A DNA stretch of 64,000 nucleotides from Turritopsis dohrnii (lineage: Eukaryota; Cnidaria; Hydrozoa; Anthoathecata; Oceaniidae). Below the pieces are notes generated by a model. That model was not told the DNA's origin. It worked only from the letters and a program-made list of their open reading frames with translations, and ran no database searches. Made by a program: the position numbers and the translations under genes. Positions 1 to 12,893 of this stretch are shown here, in pieces (within the stretch, counting starts at the first letter, position 1; each line of letters starts with the position of its first letter). The stretch lies in the NCBI GenBank assembly GCA_027922465.2, contig BQMF02000370.1, positions 310,001 through 374,000 of the forward strand, read 5' to 3'.

Positions 1-3000
1 TGTTTTTTCTTGAAAACAAAAATACCAGACACTGATTTAAAATCCACAGTTTGGATCCAAAATGGATGGCCATGCACAATTTGTAATTACGTAATTATGA
101 TTCAAGATCCAAGTAATAATAAGGTATATATAAAAAAAAGCATGAGTTGAAATCCTGGCGGAAAATCCAGTTGAACTTTACGTATTAGATTCAGCAAAAA
201 ATCATGATTCTACAATGACAAAAGATATTTATGTATTTTAAATCTTCCCAATATGAAAAACAGAAAGTAATATTGGAAGGTATAATGTTTGAAGGTATAA
301 TTAACATCCATAAAAAAGAAGATTAATGGAACCTATGATGGGATATCACTTTGAAAAATAAAATCCAAGTATTTTTGATAGTGTCGATAAAACTTAATTA
401 GATTCATAACAATAAAATATCCTACAGAACAAAATACTTAAAAAATGAAAAACGCATAATGACTTTCAACATTACCATTTTTTGGAAACAGTACTAATCA
501 TATTCAAAAGATTGTCTCTTTTATAACGCAACAAAGTGGTATATATAAATTAGAATCAATTCATCAAACTGTATTATATTTATTTGCCAGTTATGCAATT
601 TTTACAAAAGTTTCCCATTATTGAACAGATGCTAACTAATCTGAAAGTTTAGTCAGGACAAAAAAAAGTATATATACACCCATCGATTAATGGAAAGTAC
701 AAGAGATTGGAGACATTACATGTCCCGTCATAAACCTTGTTGTAAGATGCTTGATGTCTGGTAGAAGAGTTTACTAAAATAAATTACATGTCTTAACCAC
801 CCAAAGTTCTCTTATGATAGCCTGATTTAATATTATGTTTAAGAGAATAATAGACACATTCCGTACATAGTGCATGTGAAAACAAAACAGCTTGTGTCTA
901 CTTTAGATCTTAAGCACTATAAGATATTGTAAAGAAGATTATGCACTTAAGTTGTCCGGTGTGCAATGTAGTGATTCAAAAGAATTTAACCAAAAAAGCG
1001 TATATGTGTATAAAAGATTAACTGGACAATAAAAGTTTTTCCAGTCAACTATTTGACTTTATGAAATGAAAGAAAACATACGTATTCACAGTATTACTAT
1101 AATCACCCATGGGTAATGCAGGATAACAGTTAAAGTAATACGATATGACTATTAACATCACCTTATCTATTGATAAAATTTACCACTTTCATTGATATCA
1201 AAACAAGAAAACAATTGGTCAATTAGTTCTTTGTGGATGTTAAGCACCTTGGATTACACTTATAAGTCCAAATTCGAAAACACAAGAAGAACAATGTCTT
1301 ACTTACTGCTCTTGTTGTGAATAATGCATAAAGTTCATGTTTATAATCTTTGTTTTGATTTTTTCATGATTACAAAATAGACTCAATTTTCATATTGATA
1401 CACAAAACGCATTTTAATTACAGCAATTGTTATTGGGAATCGTAAATAGCAATAAACGGAGATTCCATTGTTTGATCAATTACCAAAATGAAATTAAATT
1501 TTTGACAAAAAAATCTTGGAAAATGAGTTGTTTATAATATATATTATATAAAGGAGAAAGGAATATGCTAAAAGTAATTTCCATGGTTTAAGATTTCTAG
1601 AAATCACGTTTATACTTTAGATCAGAATTGATTATAAATGATATTATAATATTAGTAAATCATAGAAAAAAACGAAAGGGTAAAGAAAAACTCTCTCTTT
1701 TTCCTATAACGCAAGTTATTTTTCAATGTCCTACTATAATCTTTAATCTTTAATAAACATTATACAAAATAGCGGAAAAAGTTAAGGTCAAAACTATAAG
1801 AAGTTATAAACACAAGGAACTTCAAGCTCTGGACTGGATATAAATCTATAAAGCATAAATTTTGGTTCGCAGCAAGCAAAATTATGCCACCCTTCCAGAT
1901 TAACTTCATGGACCTTTATTACATATCAACCAGAAAAACAGCCAGGGACTGTGATTATATAACAGAAAAGGTTAAATCAGAGCTATTACTAGACTCTCAC
2001 TATTAATAGCTGAGTGAATGTTAAAAGATTGATTGAAGTGGAAGGAACCATTACTGAACAATGTTGAAAGGCTCGCTGAAGTATGCAATTTACAAAGTAC
2101 ATATATAACCAAAACTAACTAAAAGGTTATATATACCTCCCAACATAAGAAACCAGAAACAGTCAATTTGAATACGATACAAAATTGTTTATTCAATTGC
2201 GTAAACAAGATTCCTGGATGTTGGAATATTAAACCATTATACACAATGTTGTCATTCTGTGCTGTAGACAAATAAATAATAACTTAATTGAAAAATACAT
2301 GAAGTGCACAATTTCATGCACGTATATACAAGATGAAAAAGTAAATACAAACAGCAGGCAGTGCATGTACATGCAGAATTATTAGACCACTCTCCTCCTG
2401 AGCTTTATTAAACAATACTTTATACATATTTCAGGAGCGTAGTTATTATAATTAAAATAAATCTTGTTGTTGTGATAATGTTTTGTTTGTGTGTGACACT
2501 GCTAATAAGATGCTGTTGTTTTAAGAGATTCCTGTGTCCAAAATGATAATTCACAAATATGATAGAGCTCAAAAAGTTGTTTTAAACAAGCCGCTTTTCA
2601 GTAACTCATAATTATTGATAGTTTTTGAGCTTTTAAAATCTTATATTTAATTTATGCAATGCATATTTATGATGGAAATAAGATAGTAGCTAACACTTCT
2701 CATTGCAATAACTTTAGATGTGTGTGATTAATATTTATACATCTCTGTAAGTTAGTAATGGGGTAAGGGCTTTCATTTCATTCTGAGTTGATTGATGGAA
2801 GAATGAAGGCATAGTATGTACTAATTCAGAAGTTATACGCACTAACAAAATACAATAAAATCGTTTTAATTCCATCACTCTAATTTCATTATTTCGATTT
2901 TCTTGGCATTACATTAGTATTGTTTGCCAAAAACAAACCAAAAACGAAACGAAGAATGTGTAAGTGAAAAAGTTTTTATAGAAGATGAAATTACAACATT

Positions 3001-3085
3001 AGCTGTAGAATATGCAATTTTTATATTATCGGAAATAACGAACGATTTGGAATATATAACTTTCGTAACCAAAACTGAAACACGC
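1..3085. other. AT-rich region with no recognised gene
   Basis: No open frame with a recognisable domain or paired splice sites was found. The only structure noticed is a weak inverted repeat near 2102-2134 (arms of about 9 bases, TATATAACC and its complement). The stretch probably holds intron of the minus-strand gene whose first exon lies at 3086-3289, but no downstream exon of it could be identified here. Confidence 0.5.
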
Positions 3086-3090
3086 TTACC

Positions 3091-3289
3091 TTGACACTTC
3101 CAGCTCGGATCCATTTGAATACTTAGAACTCTCCATTACGGAACCGATTTTATCTATTCCCGTCGGCATTTTATCAAAATTAAGTTCAGCGTCTGGAGTG
3201 CTGGAACTATGATGCAGAAGCGGGTGTTTCTTCGAAGACCAATCTTTTCTACTTGTTGTGCGACGCGAAGAATGTTCTAAACACGACAT
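3091..3289 (-). CDS. First coding exon of an unrecognised gene (partial)
   Basis: This looks like an initiating exon: an ATG at 3289 opens a Ser-rich hydrophilic frame (begins MSCLEHSSRRTTSRKDW, later DKMPTGIDKIGS) that runs into a strong donor, AAG|gtaagc, near 3091. The rest of the gene must lie at lower coordinates or outside the window. There is no signal peptide, membrane segment or known domain. It could instead be an internal exon using an AG within the ATG region (TTTAG|AACATTC), which leaves the frame unchanged. It follows the stop of the minus-strand gene at 3823 by about 530 bases in the same orientation, so the two are probably tandem neighbours. Function unknown. Confidence 0.45.
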
Positions 3290-3599
3290 TATAGTAGATT
3301 TTGTAATTCAACCGTAAAGTAATTTAGCTTTGGTTAACCTTGAGAAAAAATAATTTGTTTAATTTTCTTGATATTAATTAGTTTTTAATGATTTCTGTCT
3401 AAAAAATTGCAAAAACGGAATAGGCGAAAGAATGCACAAGAGATATCATGCTTCGAACACGTTTCAAATTATTGACATTTTGTGAAGTCACATTGAACAA
3501 ACAGACTGCTAATTTTAAGCAGGTACGCTGTTGATCTTCAAATTTTTAATGTCAAACTCCTCTTTCTTTGGAAAGTGAACCTTTTTTATACGGTCTAGA

Positions 3600-3721
3600 C
3601 CCAGTGGATAGAATTGTTTTACGTACACTGCGAAGGAGTACATTTCTACAGAAGTATACGCTGTCATTCAATAAAAACGCTCTTCATCGCATTGTTTATT
3701 TTGAGAATTTTGCCCACTGGG
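3600..3721. mobile_element. MITE, CCCAGTGGGCAAA family, copy 1
   Basis: A short, nearly palindromic non-autonomous element. It starts CCCAGTGG and ends CCCACTGGG, with the family core (CACTGCGAAGGAGT, then TCAATAAAAACGCTCTTCATCGCA). It lies just downstream of the stop of the minus-strand gene at 3823 and carries the first minus-strand AATAAA after that stop (3695-3700). Confidence 0.75.
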
Positions 3722-3822
3722 GAAGTGTAAAATGTTATGTCCTATTTTCGCTCTAGATTCAATTATTAATCATGGAACTATCTAGTTTCTGATCTCATGG
3801 AAGCCATTAACACAATTTTTCA

Positions 3823-4328
3823 TCATCTTTTTGTAACAGAGTGAAAAATTGAACGATTGGAAATAACACGTGAGACGGAGTTTGTATGCTCACCACCGTT
3901 GGTGTTATTATTTTCATCTTCAGTTTCTTCAACTTCTTCTTGTACAATCAGCTCATCCAAATTGCACTTCCCATCCATTACACCGCTCTCCTCCTTATCC
4001 TCGTTGGAATTCTTCTTCTTTAAAGCGTTTTGCGTAGAAACAGACAGAGAACGAAAATTTGAAGAGATCTTTGGAGGAGAGCTATTTCGTAAACTACGAC
4101 GTAAACTCCTCCGCCTACGTTCTATTTCATTGTCATTGTCTTCAAAAGCACTATCAAGTGTAGCGGAGCTCATTGGTTCGCTTTGTTTTTTACGTAGAAG
4201 TCGTTCAAACACACTGGCATTTCTCGGATCGGAAATTGTCGTCGGTGATTTGGAAGCTGATGAGGCAGAACGCGTCCTTTCTCTACGAATAATCATTCGG
4301 CTCTCGGAACTTTCTTCCATCTTGTTCT
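3823..4328 (-). CDS. Last exon of a Ser/Arg-rich, probably nuclear protein of unknown function
   Basis: The exon starts after a good acceptor (gatttcag|AGAAC, at 4328/4329) and ends at TGA 3823, giving 167 codons plus stop. It joins the exon at 12062-12280 in matching phase: G from the upstream exon plus AG gives Glu, then NKMEESSESR. The product is low complexity: a Ser/Arg stretch (RRERTRSASSASKSP), an Arg-rich patch (ERRRRSLRRSLR, a plausible nuclear localisation signal) and an acidic stretch (VQEEVEETEDENNNTN). No folded domain is recognised. The open frame continues upstream past the acceptor to 4479, but that part is hydrophobic and unlike the rest, so it is read as intron. The splice model is inferred from consensus sites and phase; the function is unknown. 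Confidence 0.65.
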
Positions 4329-7300
4329 CTGAAATCAAACGGTTCCGAAGAAAACACAACATTAGTGTGATAATTAATTCGAAAACGTCATGCACTCTGA
4401 AATAGCCTCTTTTATTTAACTCAAAACTAACTCGAATCCAACTCGAACTGACTAATCGATAATCGAAATTAGAAAACAAGGCAGAATTTAGATTAAAACT
4501 AAGTTTACTTAAGACTTACATCGAAACTGAAAGGAAAAGTGTATTGGATCATACTTTATCCTAAAATATATTTTTGATTTTCATAACTTGAACTTCAAGA
4601 TCATGAAACGAATGTGCTTATTTGAATTTTCCCGCTTAACACGGAATAACCGACCGAGGCGCAAATGGAGTATCCACCCAAGGTGCAAATCGATACTTTT
4701 TTTTATTAACACACAGTTTTGAAAACAATTACAACTACGAAATAGTAAAATTCAGCAGAAAAATGTCACTGAATGATGTCGTCGAGTCAAAGTACTCAAA
4801 ATTTTGGATTTAGCCTTGGAATAATAATAAATTTTTCATCAGACAATCTCCCACTATCCACCTGAAGAACGCCGGCGGCTTCCATACAGCCGCATTTTAC
4901 GCTCTAGCGAGAAAAAAAGCTCGTAAGATTTTTTTCTCGGGAACACAAATTGATTTCCATAACTGTTTTTCATACACGTGCAAATAATATCAAAACATTC
5001 AGAGTGGCAGCCTCAAACAGAAGAAAAGTTACTAGTTTTGCACTGTTTTGAACTGAACATAATTCATTTTACTACTGTCGTCAAAGAAGAAATAGATAGA
5101 TAATTTCGATGGAAAAAGAAAATGTGAATGAGGAGACGTTCTTGGAGAGACGTTCCAAAGGGCTATTACAATGTTCTGGTTAAAGATTTAATGCTGTTTT
5201 GTTCAAGAGTATTTTTTTCAAAGCATTCACAAGGAAGGAATCCCATGATGTTCGAGGAATAACTTTTCTGGATTTCACCCTTCATAAAGAAACCTTTAGT
5301 ATTTTGTTTTATTGACGTTCGCAAATTAAAAACAACAATACTCAAATATGATTGGCTGATACAAAATTTAACAAAAGAGAGAGAGAAAAAATACGCGCTC
5401 AAAAGTAGAGTGAGTTTAACTTTTACCCCAAACTCAATCAAGAGCAGCTCAACAGAATTCTAAATCTCTCAGTCAGCGGTAATTTTTATTTCATGCGCAT
5501 GCGTCGGCAAATTCCTCCCGAGCTTAAAATGTAGCTGTATGGAAACTGGCCTTAAAGACTTTGTAAAGAGCAATCGAATTTCTGTCGCTTCCAGACTTTG
5601 GTCATTTCCTTAATGCATCATACCACAGTGCAGCTGTTACTGTGCTATAATGATACTTTGACTTTAAACACTATTCTGGATAGCTGTGAGAATATCAGTT
5701 TTGTTCTGGTAACCCTTTCATTACTTTACATAGCGGCATTTGTTCAATAAAAATGTCTTATCTCGTTGCTTTGTGGTAGTTGTATTGAGAGCTAAGGAGG
5801 TAATGGAAATTGAGAACAAATAATTTGTGTTAACATGTCCAACTGTCTATTTGAAGCTTGGGATGCGTTTGTCAAATCACACCTACCAGGAGACTTTTGT
5901 GATAATAAAAGACACCATCTACAATGATGTATTTGCTAATTTTTAGACTTGAAGTGATCGAAAACTTATGGCTTACAGAAGGTCATATAAACACCCTGTG
6001 AACCCAGGGTAAATCACAGATTTAAGAGTCACAACGTGTTTTCTTTCTTTGCGTTCTTAACAAAAGCTATTCCTACACTTGAGGGAAAATAATTTCTCTG
6101 GCAGGTAAGGTAAGCCCCACAACACAAGTATCCTATAACAACCCTTTTGAAATTTCCAGGTATGGAAGTTAGTTGTAAACAAAATTATCATACAAATAAA
6201 AACAAGCACTACCGAAAACAAACAACCAAACATCAATGCTAAAATATGCTCAGATGATATCTGACCATCTTTTCTATGTATGCATTTTTTTCTACAAAAG
6301 CCTCGCCTTTCTATGTCCGTCAGCAAAGTATAACTGCTGAGATATTTCTGATTAATAAGAGGTGCAAAGAGCGTTCTTTTCAATACCCTATGATCGTTTC
6401 TTTTATCACTCTTTATACTTCTTTGCTTTGAAAACAATTATGGTTGTCAGTGGCCACTAGTCCTTACCCGTAGAGAATATTTATTACGATACGTTCGACA
6501 AACTAATAAAAAACGCTATTTTTCTTGTAAACAAAATGTGAGAACAATAGTGTCATATTTAAAATCTAAAATCACGTATGAGTTCGCAAGCATTGATGTT
6601 TTAGTAAGAACTACGCCAACAACAAAGAATGGAGATCCTTAAAATTTTTACTTATTTTTCTATGAAAGACATTTGACAAGGAAACCCCGCCTTATTTGAA
6701 AATATCAGTAAAATTTGGTTTAGGATCTTACAGAGCTTTATGTCAAATATATTGCTTATAAATCTATTACTAAACGCATAACTCCTTGGCTTCGAAAAGC
6801 AATGCATAATACGCCTGTGGGCGTTATAAAATAACAGAGCGCCCAACCACTTAATAGTGCCCCGATTGCTCAGTATATCGTTTGGGTCTTTTGAGAAGTG
6901 TCTGATGAAAAACCGTTGACTAAATATATTCACAATGCAACTTCGGGCCTAGGGGTTCTTGCCTATTCATACACAATAAAAACAAGAAACCCTCGGTTCA
7001 AGGTTGGTATAAATAATTAGTAATTATTATTATCCGCTACCTAGTACGATATAGTTACAACTTTAGGTAATAATGAGATGCGTACCTGTTGGGTAATGAA
7101 CTTGAGTGTAAAACAGGTGCGACATCTGGTATGTAAATTCTACTTCTCTGAACTGAAACACGTGAAACATCAAATTGTCTCTCCAAAAACGCTAATATTA
7201 TGTCAAGCTACTGTGAATCATTATTGAAGTATCGCTATAATCAACATCAGCTTGTATACTAAAAACTAAGAAGGCGCTAAAGTAAATGCCAGTTATGTTT

Positions 7301-10127
7301 TAGTTTGACTGGCCAATTTAGCGAAACCGTCTTTAGTAATAAGAAAGAAACATGTCTCAAATTTATCGTCAGCCTATAGAAGAAGCAGTTTCAGATGAAG
7401 TTCCAAAAGTTGATTTTTATCATTGTAATATTTTAAGTAAATGGCAAGTAGGGTTTGTTCTCACAAACCCCTACACTACCATTTTGTTTGTATGTGTTGA
7501 CCTTTACAATTAAAAGAAGCATAAAGCATGATTTCATGGTCAAGAACTTGTTGTGTTTGAAATCTGTAAGGATTTCTAAGTCAGTTTCAATGACGTTCTT
7601 ACAAAGAGTAATGCTATATCTGCCAATCAATAACAAGCATTGCAAAGGAGGTCTCGCTGTCTTAGCTATAGCTATAGTAAAAATTTTGCTAATTTCATCT
7701 GGGATAATGAGGACAGTTTCATACAATGCTTCATTCGTTCATTCATTCACTCATTCATTCAAAAAAAAAAGAAACCAACGTTTTAAAAGACACTCGCTAG
7801 AAATAAAGTAAAAATACTTCGTATATGGAGAAAATCATTATATATTATACAGAACAAGAAATTCGGAAAAACAAACGGTTACCGAACATGAATCAATGTA
7901 ACACTAACATAAAACCTGATAACTTTTCAATTTCTTATACATTTTGTGTAGTATTTCCAAACCAACGACTCTCCGGAAAAATATCAAAAGATCGAAAACA
8001 CTTTGACGATTTCTGAACACAAACAACTACGAATAAATCGATCTACATCAAATTTGTTTACAATCAACTTTTTTACCAGTCGACAAGCTATCTACTATCC
8101 AGCAATCACGATCCACACATGTTAAAAAACACATTCATCTCTTTGTTTTTCTGTCTTCAGAAAACTCATAAACTTTGATCTGGATATGAAACTCCCATAC
8201 ACACACATAATATGTTATTGCAATTCTTTTAAATTGCAACATATAGTTTGCAATACCCATCATATTAAAAAAAATTTTGTTTAAACAACTATTAATAAAG
8301 CTCACTACTAGATCTTAACCATTATATTGTGCTTCTGTTAATCCGTTTTTTAAATCTACTATTGTCATTTGCAATACACAAGGCGACTCGGTCGATTGCT
8401 CGGCTAATTATATCAACATATCTGAACGAACACAATCACCGAAGAAATGGCTGAAGTAACAATGGTTTTTCTGTTCATGTTTTGCAACCAATTGTCAACC
8501 AGTATTCGTTTATTTCAACCAATTGTCAACCGATGGTATGCTGATTGAGTCCTTTTTTCATGACGTTTTAATGTCGCTCCGAAAAACGAATGCAATTAGC
8601 CAAGCTAATCATAATGCTGCGATGTATACGCGCCTTTTTTCTGTCACGTGACACCTGTGTTTAATTCAATTGGTTTCTAAGGTTTCTTACGATGACTTGC
8701 GAGTAAAATATGCATTGCTTTGCCATGATATTGCGCCTTTTAAGAGCGTACATTATGGAGGGCTATTGAAGGGCGCTATTCTACGATATGTATTGCTCTT
8801 TCGAACAAACAAAAAAAACGAACTGCGTATGCCGTTTGGAAAACATAGATACATTTGATTAAAACTACATAGTTTTCAGATTTGCCGACGTTATCGTAAA
8901 AGAGCCTTACGATGGAGGGTGGTACTGAAAAGTAGCTACAGCTTAGCTATGTAAGGAAGAAACAAACACATAACAACAAACAACCTGTTCCCCAGTGTTA
9001 CTTGCCTTTTCCATATACTGTAGGCAAGAATCCCCGGGGCTGATGTTGATGTAAAATATTAAGTCGAACATTAAGACGATGCCAAAACTTGCATAATTTT
9101 ATATTTTGATTTTAGGATTTCTCCGTTAGTAATAATCCACCATCACTGTTATCATCATGCTATCTATACGAAACGATCTTATCAAAATACCAGTTTTGTT
9201 AGTTTAATTTACAGACCATCTTCTTCCGAACGACCCAGATCAATTTCAAAAAACGACTAAAAGAGAACTCAAATAAATCATAACTTTTTAAAAAATTCAC
9301 TTTCAGTGTAGTAACCAAATTCATTGAATTCATAGTTTTGTTTACACTAACTAACTTTCCTTAATTTATCATTTGAGATATTAACAAAATCCCTGCTAAG
9401 AAATAGTAAGTATAATTTGATGTAAACAATACATAATTTCTTTGAATTTGGTTACTTGTAGTAGAATACTTCTCCATATCGCAATAACAGTTTTTTTTTT
9501 ATTGTCTACTATCATTATAATAATTTTTCATCCACCTAATTAAGATCTTTATAATCTAGAATAATATGAATTCCCTTTGAAATACTTTGTTTATAAACTC
9601 ATAAGCCTTTTATGTTCTCATTTTGTTTGTTTCTTTCGCATGCTATAAAATATGAATATAAAATCAAGACCATTGAAATATGGAAAGTGTATAAAGCAGA
9701 ACAGCAACTTTCTTTTCTCTCGTAAATAGTGAAAAGGCCTTCCAAATATGCTCTTCAAAGTATTTGTTTTAACGAGGTACAAAAACCCAACGGTCACCAG
9801 CATATGCTGCATCTGTTTGACATAAGCGCAAGTACCATGTATTGTCTGCATATAATATGGAACTGAACGAAATGATAACCGTTCTATATAACCAGTAGCT
9901 GCGTTTTCGTACTTGGGCGCAGTTGCATAAATACTTCTTGCAGGGCTGCACAGTTAGACGGGTTTTCAACTTCTAGCATCTTAAATGGGCGTGATTGAGT
10001 TCAGACGCTTTTCGTTTGCCCGTCTCGGAATTCGATAAAGAATATTAAAAAAACACCGATTTATAAGCATAAACCGATCAATTGTATTTAAGTCAATCAA
10101 ATTTGCTAAGTCGTTTAGACTTGACTT

Positions 10128-10174
10128 CAACCTCGAACCCAGGGTTTCTTGTCTTTTTTGGTATACGGACGGCG
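10128..10174 (+). repeat. CCTCG..CCCAGGG..CTTG dispersed repeat
   Basis: The sequence reads CCTCGAACCCAGGGTTTCTT and is followed by a TATACGGACGGCG tail. The same head and tail occur at 24909-24959, and the head occurs as both arms of the hairpin at 15252-15312. It marks one end of a dispersed repeat family rather than a gene. Confidence 0.55.
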
Positions 10175-10303
10175 TACATCACAAAGCAAACACCCTGGTT
10201 TCGAAGTTGGACTTGACTCATTCTCGATTTTCCTTACAACACAATCCTCTTTCTTAAGAAAACAAACATCACGTGACCGCTTGTTACTGGTACATTAACG
10301 ATT

Positions 10304-10426
10304 ATCAGTTGGGCAAAATCACCAAAAATACCACTGCGATAACAAGCATTTTTATTGAAATAGTGGGTATATTTCTTTACAGATGCACTCTTTCGCAGTG
10401 ATATTTCAAGAACATTTCTCACTGTG
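10304..10426. mobile_element. MITE, CCCAGTGGGCAAA family, copy 2 (diverged)
   Basis: It starts CAGTTGGGCAAAATC and contains the family core (CACTGCGATAACAAGCATTTTTATTGAAATAGTG and TGCACTCTTTCGCAGTGA in two pieces). Its right end has decayed. Confidence 0.65.
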
Positions 10427-10782
10427 AAAAAATTTAGGTTAGGTTTTCAGTTATTGTTTTGCTCGATAGCTTTCTCGAATTTCAAATTTCTCACATCAAT
10501 GCCCAGTTATCAGAGGGGTTTGGTCTTTAATGTCACGCCATTATTATCTAGTAATGTTCAGTAATTATTTCTGTTGCCCAGTGAAATAATCAAAAATAAT
10601 ATTAAGATCTTAAAACGAGGCCACACACTTTTTGGCTCGTTCAAAGCACTGTGTTTAAACAGAACTTCGGAGAGGTCTATTTTATGTAATATTAATCAGA
10701 GGCAAACAGATGACGTAATCTTTAAATCTGTTAAAGTTTTCATCTTGTAATTGAAATGTATTGTTATATATTTCTTTTCCTG

Positions 10783-10885
10783 CCTAGTGTGCAAAATCGT
10801 CAAAAAGTCACTGCGATGAAGAATATTTTAACTGAAATAGTGTGTATATTTCTATAATGATGCACTCCTTCCCTTTGAGTTTGTC
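10783..10885. mobile_element. MITE, CCCAGTGGGCAAA family, copy 3 (right end lost)
   Basis: The left end (CCTAGTGTGCAAAATCGTC) and core are clear. The right terminal repeat is missing, and the sequence passes directly into the SINE at 10889, so the SINE probably inserted into or beside this MITE. Confidence 0.65.
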
Positions 10886-10888
10886 AGC

Positions 10889-11025
10889 GATTTGTAGCAA
10901 TGGTGTAGTGGTTAGTACCTTTGAGTGGGACCGTTACGACCCGTGTTCGAGTCCAGTTATGTTGTATCTCAAAAACCCAATGCGCTTTATAAGCAACGTA
11001 TCAGTCCATAATTATTATCCATCGA
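10889..11025 (+). mobile_element. tRNA-derived SINE, copy 1 (3' truncated)
   Basis: A pol III A-box-like stretch (TGGTGTAGTGGTTAGTACC) is followed about 35 bases later by a B-box (GTTCGAGTCC), as in a tRNA gene. A non-tRNA body follows (TGCGCTTTATAAG.AAC) that is shared with the copy at 12541. The tRNA-like part cannot fold into a standard cloverleaf by eye, so this is a SINE head rather than a working tRNA. Confidence 0.75.
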
Positions 11026-11249
11026 AAATTCCTAAGAGTGTGTTCGTCTAGGAATTTCAGGCTTTCAAACACTTGTTATAGGAGTTCTGATTGTTAATTA
11101 ACTCAATCAACCAAACAAATTCTGCAAGGTTTACATCATAAAGTTTTGATTGTTAGAGATTAAAGATTAAACCTACCTAATCTATTGATTGTTTTAACTT
11201 GTTAGATAAACTATAGGTGAATATTGCAATCAAAAATTTCAAGTAATTA

Positions 11250-11369
11250 CCCAGCGGACAAATTTGTTGAAAAGGCACTGCGAAGGAGTGCATTTTAATA
11301 AAAATATACACACTATTTCAATAAAATTGCTCTTCATCACAGTGACTTTTGAAGTTTTTTCCCGGTGGG
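11250..11369. mobile_element. MITE, CCCAGTGGGCAAA family, copy 4 (both ends present)
   Basis: Starts CCCAGCGGACAAATTTG and ends CCCGGTGGG. The core CACTGCGAAGGAGTGCATTT and TTCATCACAGTGACTTTTGA are near inverted copies of each other, so almost the whole element can fold on itself. Confidence 0.8.
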
Positions 11370-12061
11370 TGTCAACGACGTTCATATGGACAACTGAACT
11401 GGAATGCCATGCATATAAATGAATTCAGAAAAATAGTATAATTCAGTTTCTGGTTATAAGCTGCAACACTGAAAATACTCTTTTTCACTGATAGTCTGAA
11501 CTAAAAGAATTGATTTTGATTTGTCTTTTCTGGATGGTGACGGGATGAGTTCGTTAACATGTCCTCAGGATTAAGCGTTCGTGTTATATCCAACTTCTTC
11601 GTCACGGCTTCTTCGTCTAAAGCACTTGGAAGAAGTTTCTTTTGTGTCTTTTACCTTTCCATCTTGGTAGTCTCCATCACAGATCTTATTCTGAGTTTTT
11701 ACTGATAACATTTTTGATAGACATTTGATTCGAGTCGTAATTGATCAGTCCAGACGATATTTAAATTGGCTTTGTCCTCCCCCGTTATTTCTTAAGGTTC
11801 ACTTTCCAAAGGAGTTAACAATTTGTCAGCAAAAAAATCACAAGTGGAGGAGAACACATACATTTTGTGTGCATCAAACCACAACAAATGAAACAAATAC
11901 TTTGTTGGCGCTAAGTCAACGCCAATTGGCGGTATTTTTTTAAAACTTCATGATCAAACTCTCACAGTATAACGCCCGTCTTTTTAAAACCCACATCATG
12001 AAAATTAAGCTATTCAGAGCAGGCCATAACAAGGCGCAACAATATTATAGAATTTCATTAC

Positions 12062-12280
12062 CTGTACCAGATACCTTTCTTTTTTTCTTCTTCTTTGAAC
12101 TGGAAGGTTTTTCGTCAACCGTTAACTTTTCGGGTTTAACTGCTCTCACCCGTCGTATCAAAAACGGAGAACGAGGAGATTTATTACCGGAATTTTCCTT
12201 TAGTTCGTCCACGGAACATTTCCGTGGTTTCTCTTTCAATTCATCTTTGGAAGACTTGCGAGATTTATCTTTTGGTGAAA
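12062..12280 (-). CDS. Internal exon: Lys/Ser-rich segment of the unknown nuclear-like protein
   Basis: The acceptor is ttgatag|TTTCACC at 12280 and the donor ACAG|gtaatg at 12062. The 219 bases encode a Val completed by the previous exon's G, then 72 codons of Lys/Glu/Ser-rich sequence, including two related heptads (SSKDELKEKPRK and CSVDELKENSGNK) and a basic cluster (SSSKKKKKRK) resembling a nuclear localisation signal. A nearer donor (AAAG|gtatct) exists but leaves phase 0 and does not fit the next exon, so the ACAG|gtaatg donor is preferred. A partly antisense frame on the plus strand is a shadow. Confidence 0.6.
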
Positions 12281-12540
12281 CTATCAAAAAAAGAGAAAAA
12301 AGAATAAAGTTGGTAAAACCCACTGCGTAGAGTTATGCTTCTAAAGAAAAAACACACGATTTCGTGACAGTGCTCTCTGGGAAGGGGCATAATAATTGTT
12401 CGATTTGTGGAGAGTTCGAATAGATAGAGGTTCTTTTGAAAATCGTTTAAATTTAAGGAAAGTTCGAATTATGAAGGTTTAGCTTATGTTAAACTTTGTT
12501 TCTCAAGATGGATAACGTAAAGTAAGTTTTTCAAAGCAAT

Positions 12541-12828
12541 GGTGCAGCGATGGTGTAGTGGTGAGTACCTTTGAGTGCGACCACTGTGACCCGTGTTCGA
12601 GTCCAGTCATGTCGTATCCGATACTCCACTCTGATGCGCTTTATAAGAAACATATAAGTCCATTAGTAGCCATCGATTGACTGCACACTGGCCTACGGGC
12701 AAGTTAGAGCAACGCTATACGTATCTCTGGCGGATAGTCAAACACTAGTTGCAAGTCGGTGAGCAGAATAGCCAACCATTACGGATGGAAGCCCAAAGGA
12801 CTAAAATCTCCCAGTTACTTACTTACTT
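12541..12828 (+). mobile_element. tRNA-derived SINE, copy 2 (apparently full length)
   Basis: The A-box-like stretch GATGGTGTAGTGGTGAGTACC and B-box GTTCGAGTCC match copy 1 closely. Behind the shared body the sequence continues through GGATGGAAGCCCAAAGG to a short microsatellite tail (ACTTACTTACTTA, ending near 12828), the usual 3' end of a SINE. The copy lies inside a minus-strand gene intron, in the opposite direction. Confidence 0.75.
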
Positions 12829-12893
12829 ATGTTCATTGTCGTTGTCAAATGATAATTTTAAACGTGAATGTGAACGCAATGTGTGAATTATAT

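Larger units (their letters stand above)
4329..12061 (-). other. Large intron, no exon recognised inside
   Basis: This separates the exons at 12062-12280 and 3823-4328. It is AT-rich, with an (ATTC)n-like tract near 7728-7755, short direct repeats of a CAACCAATTGTCAACC motif near 8485-8530, copies of the MITE family at 10304, 10783 and 11250, and one tRNA-derived SINE at 10889. An open minus-strand frame at 6057-6437 contains one hydrophobic segment but has no convincing splice borders. Confidence 0.45.

Noticed and set aside
3857..4405. 182-codon plus-strand frame
   Set aside because: It is the antisense shadow of the exon 3823-4328, which has supported splice sites and stop.
5109..5182. 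Plus-strand ATG with MEKENVNEETFLERRSKGL, possible start of a gene
   Set aside because: Stops after 24 codons and no convincing donor follows.
6057..6437. Minus-strand frame with one hydrophobic segment (LALMFGCLFSVVLVFICMI)
   Set aside because: It lies in the large intron with no acceptor, donor or homologue that I could support.
10889..12828. Two possible tRNA genes
   Set aside because: The A and B boxes are followed by a shared non-tRNA body and a microsatellite tail, so these are SINEs.
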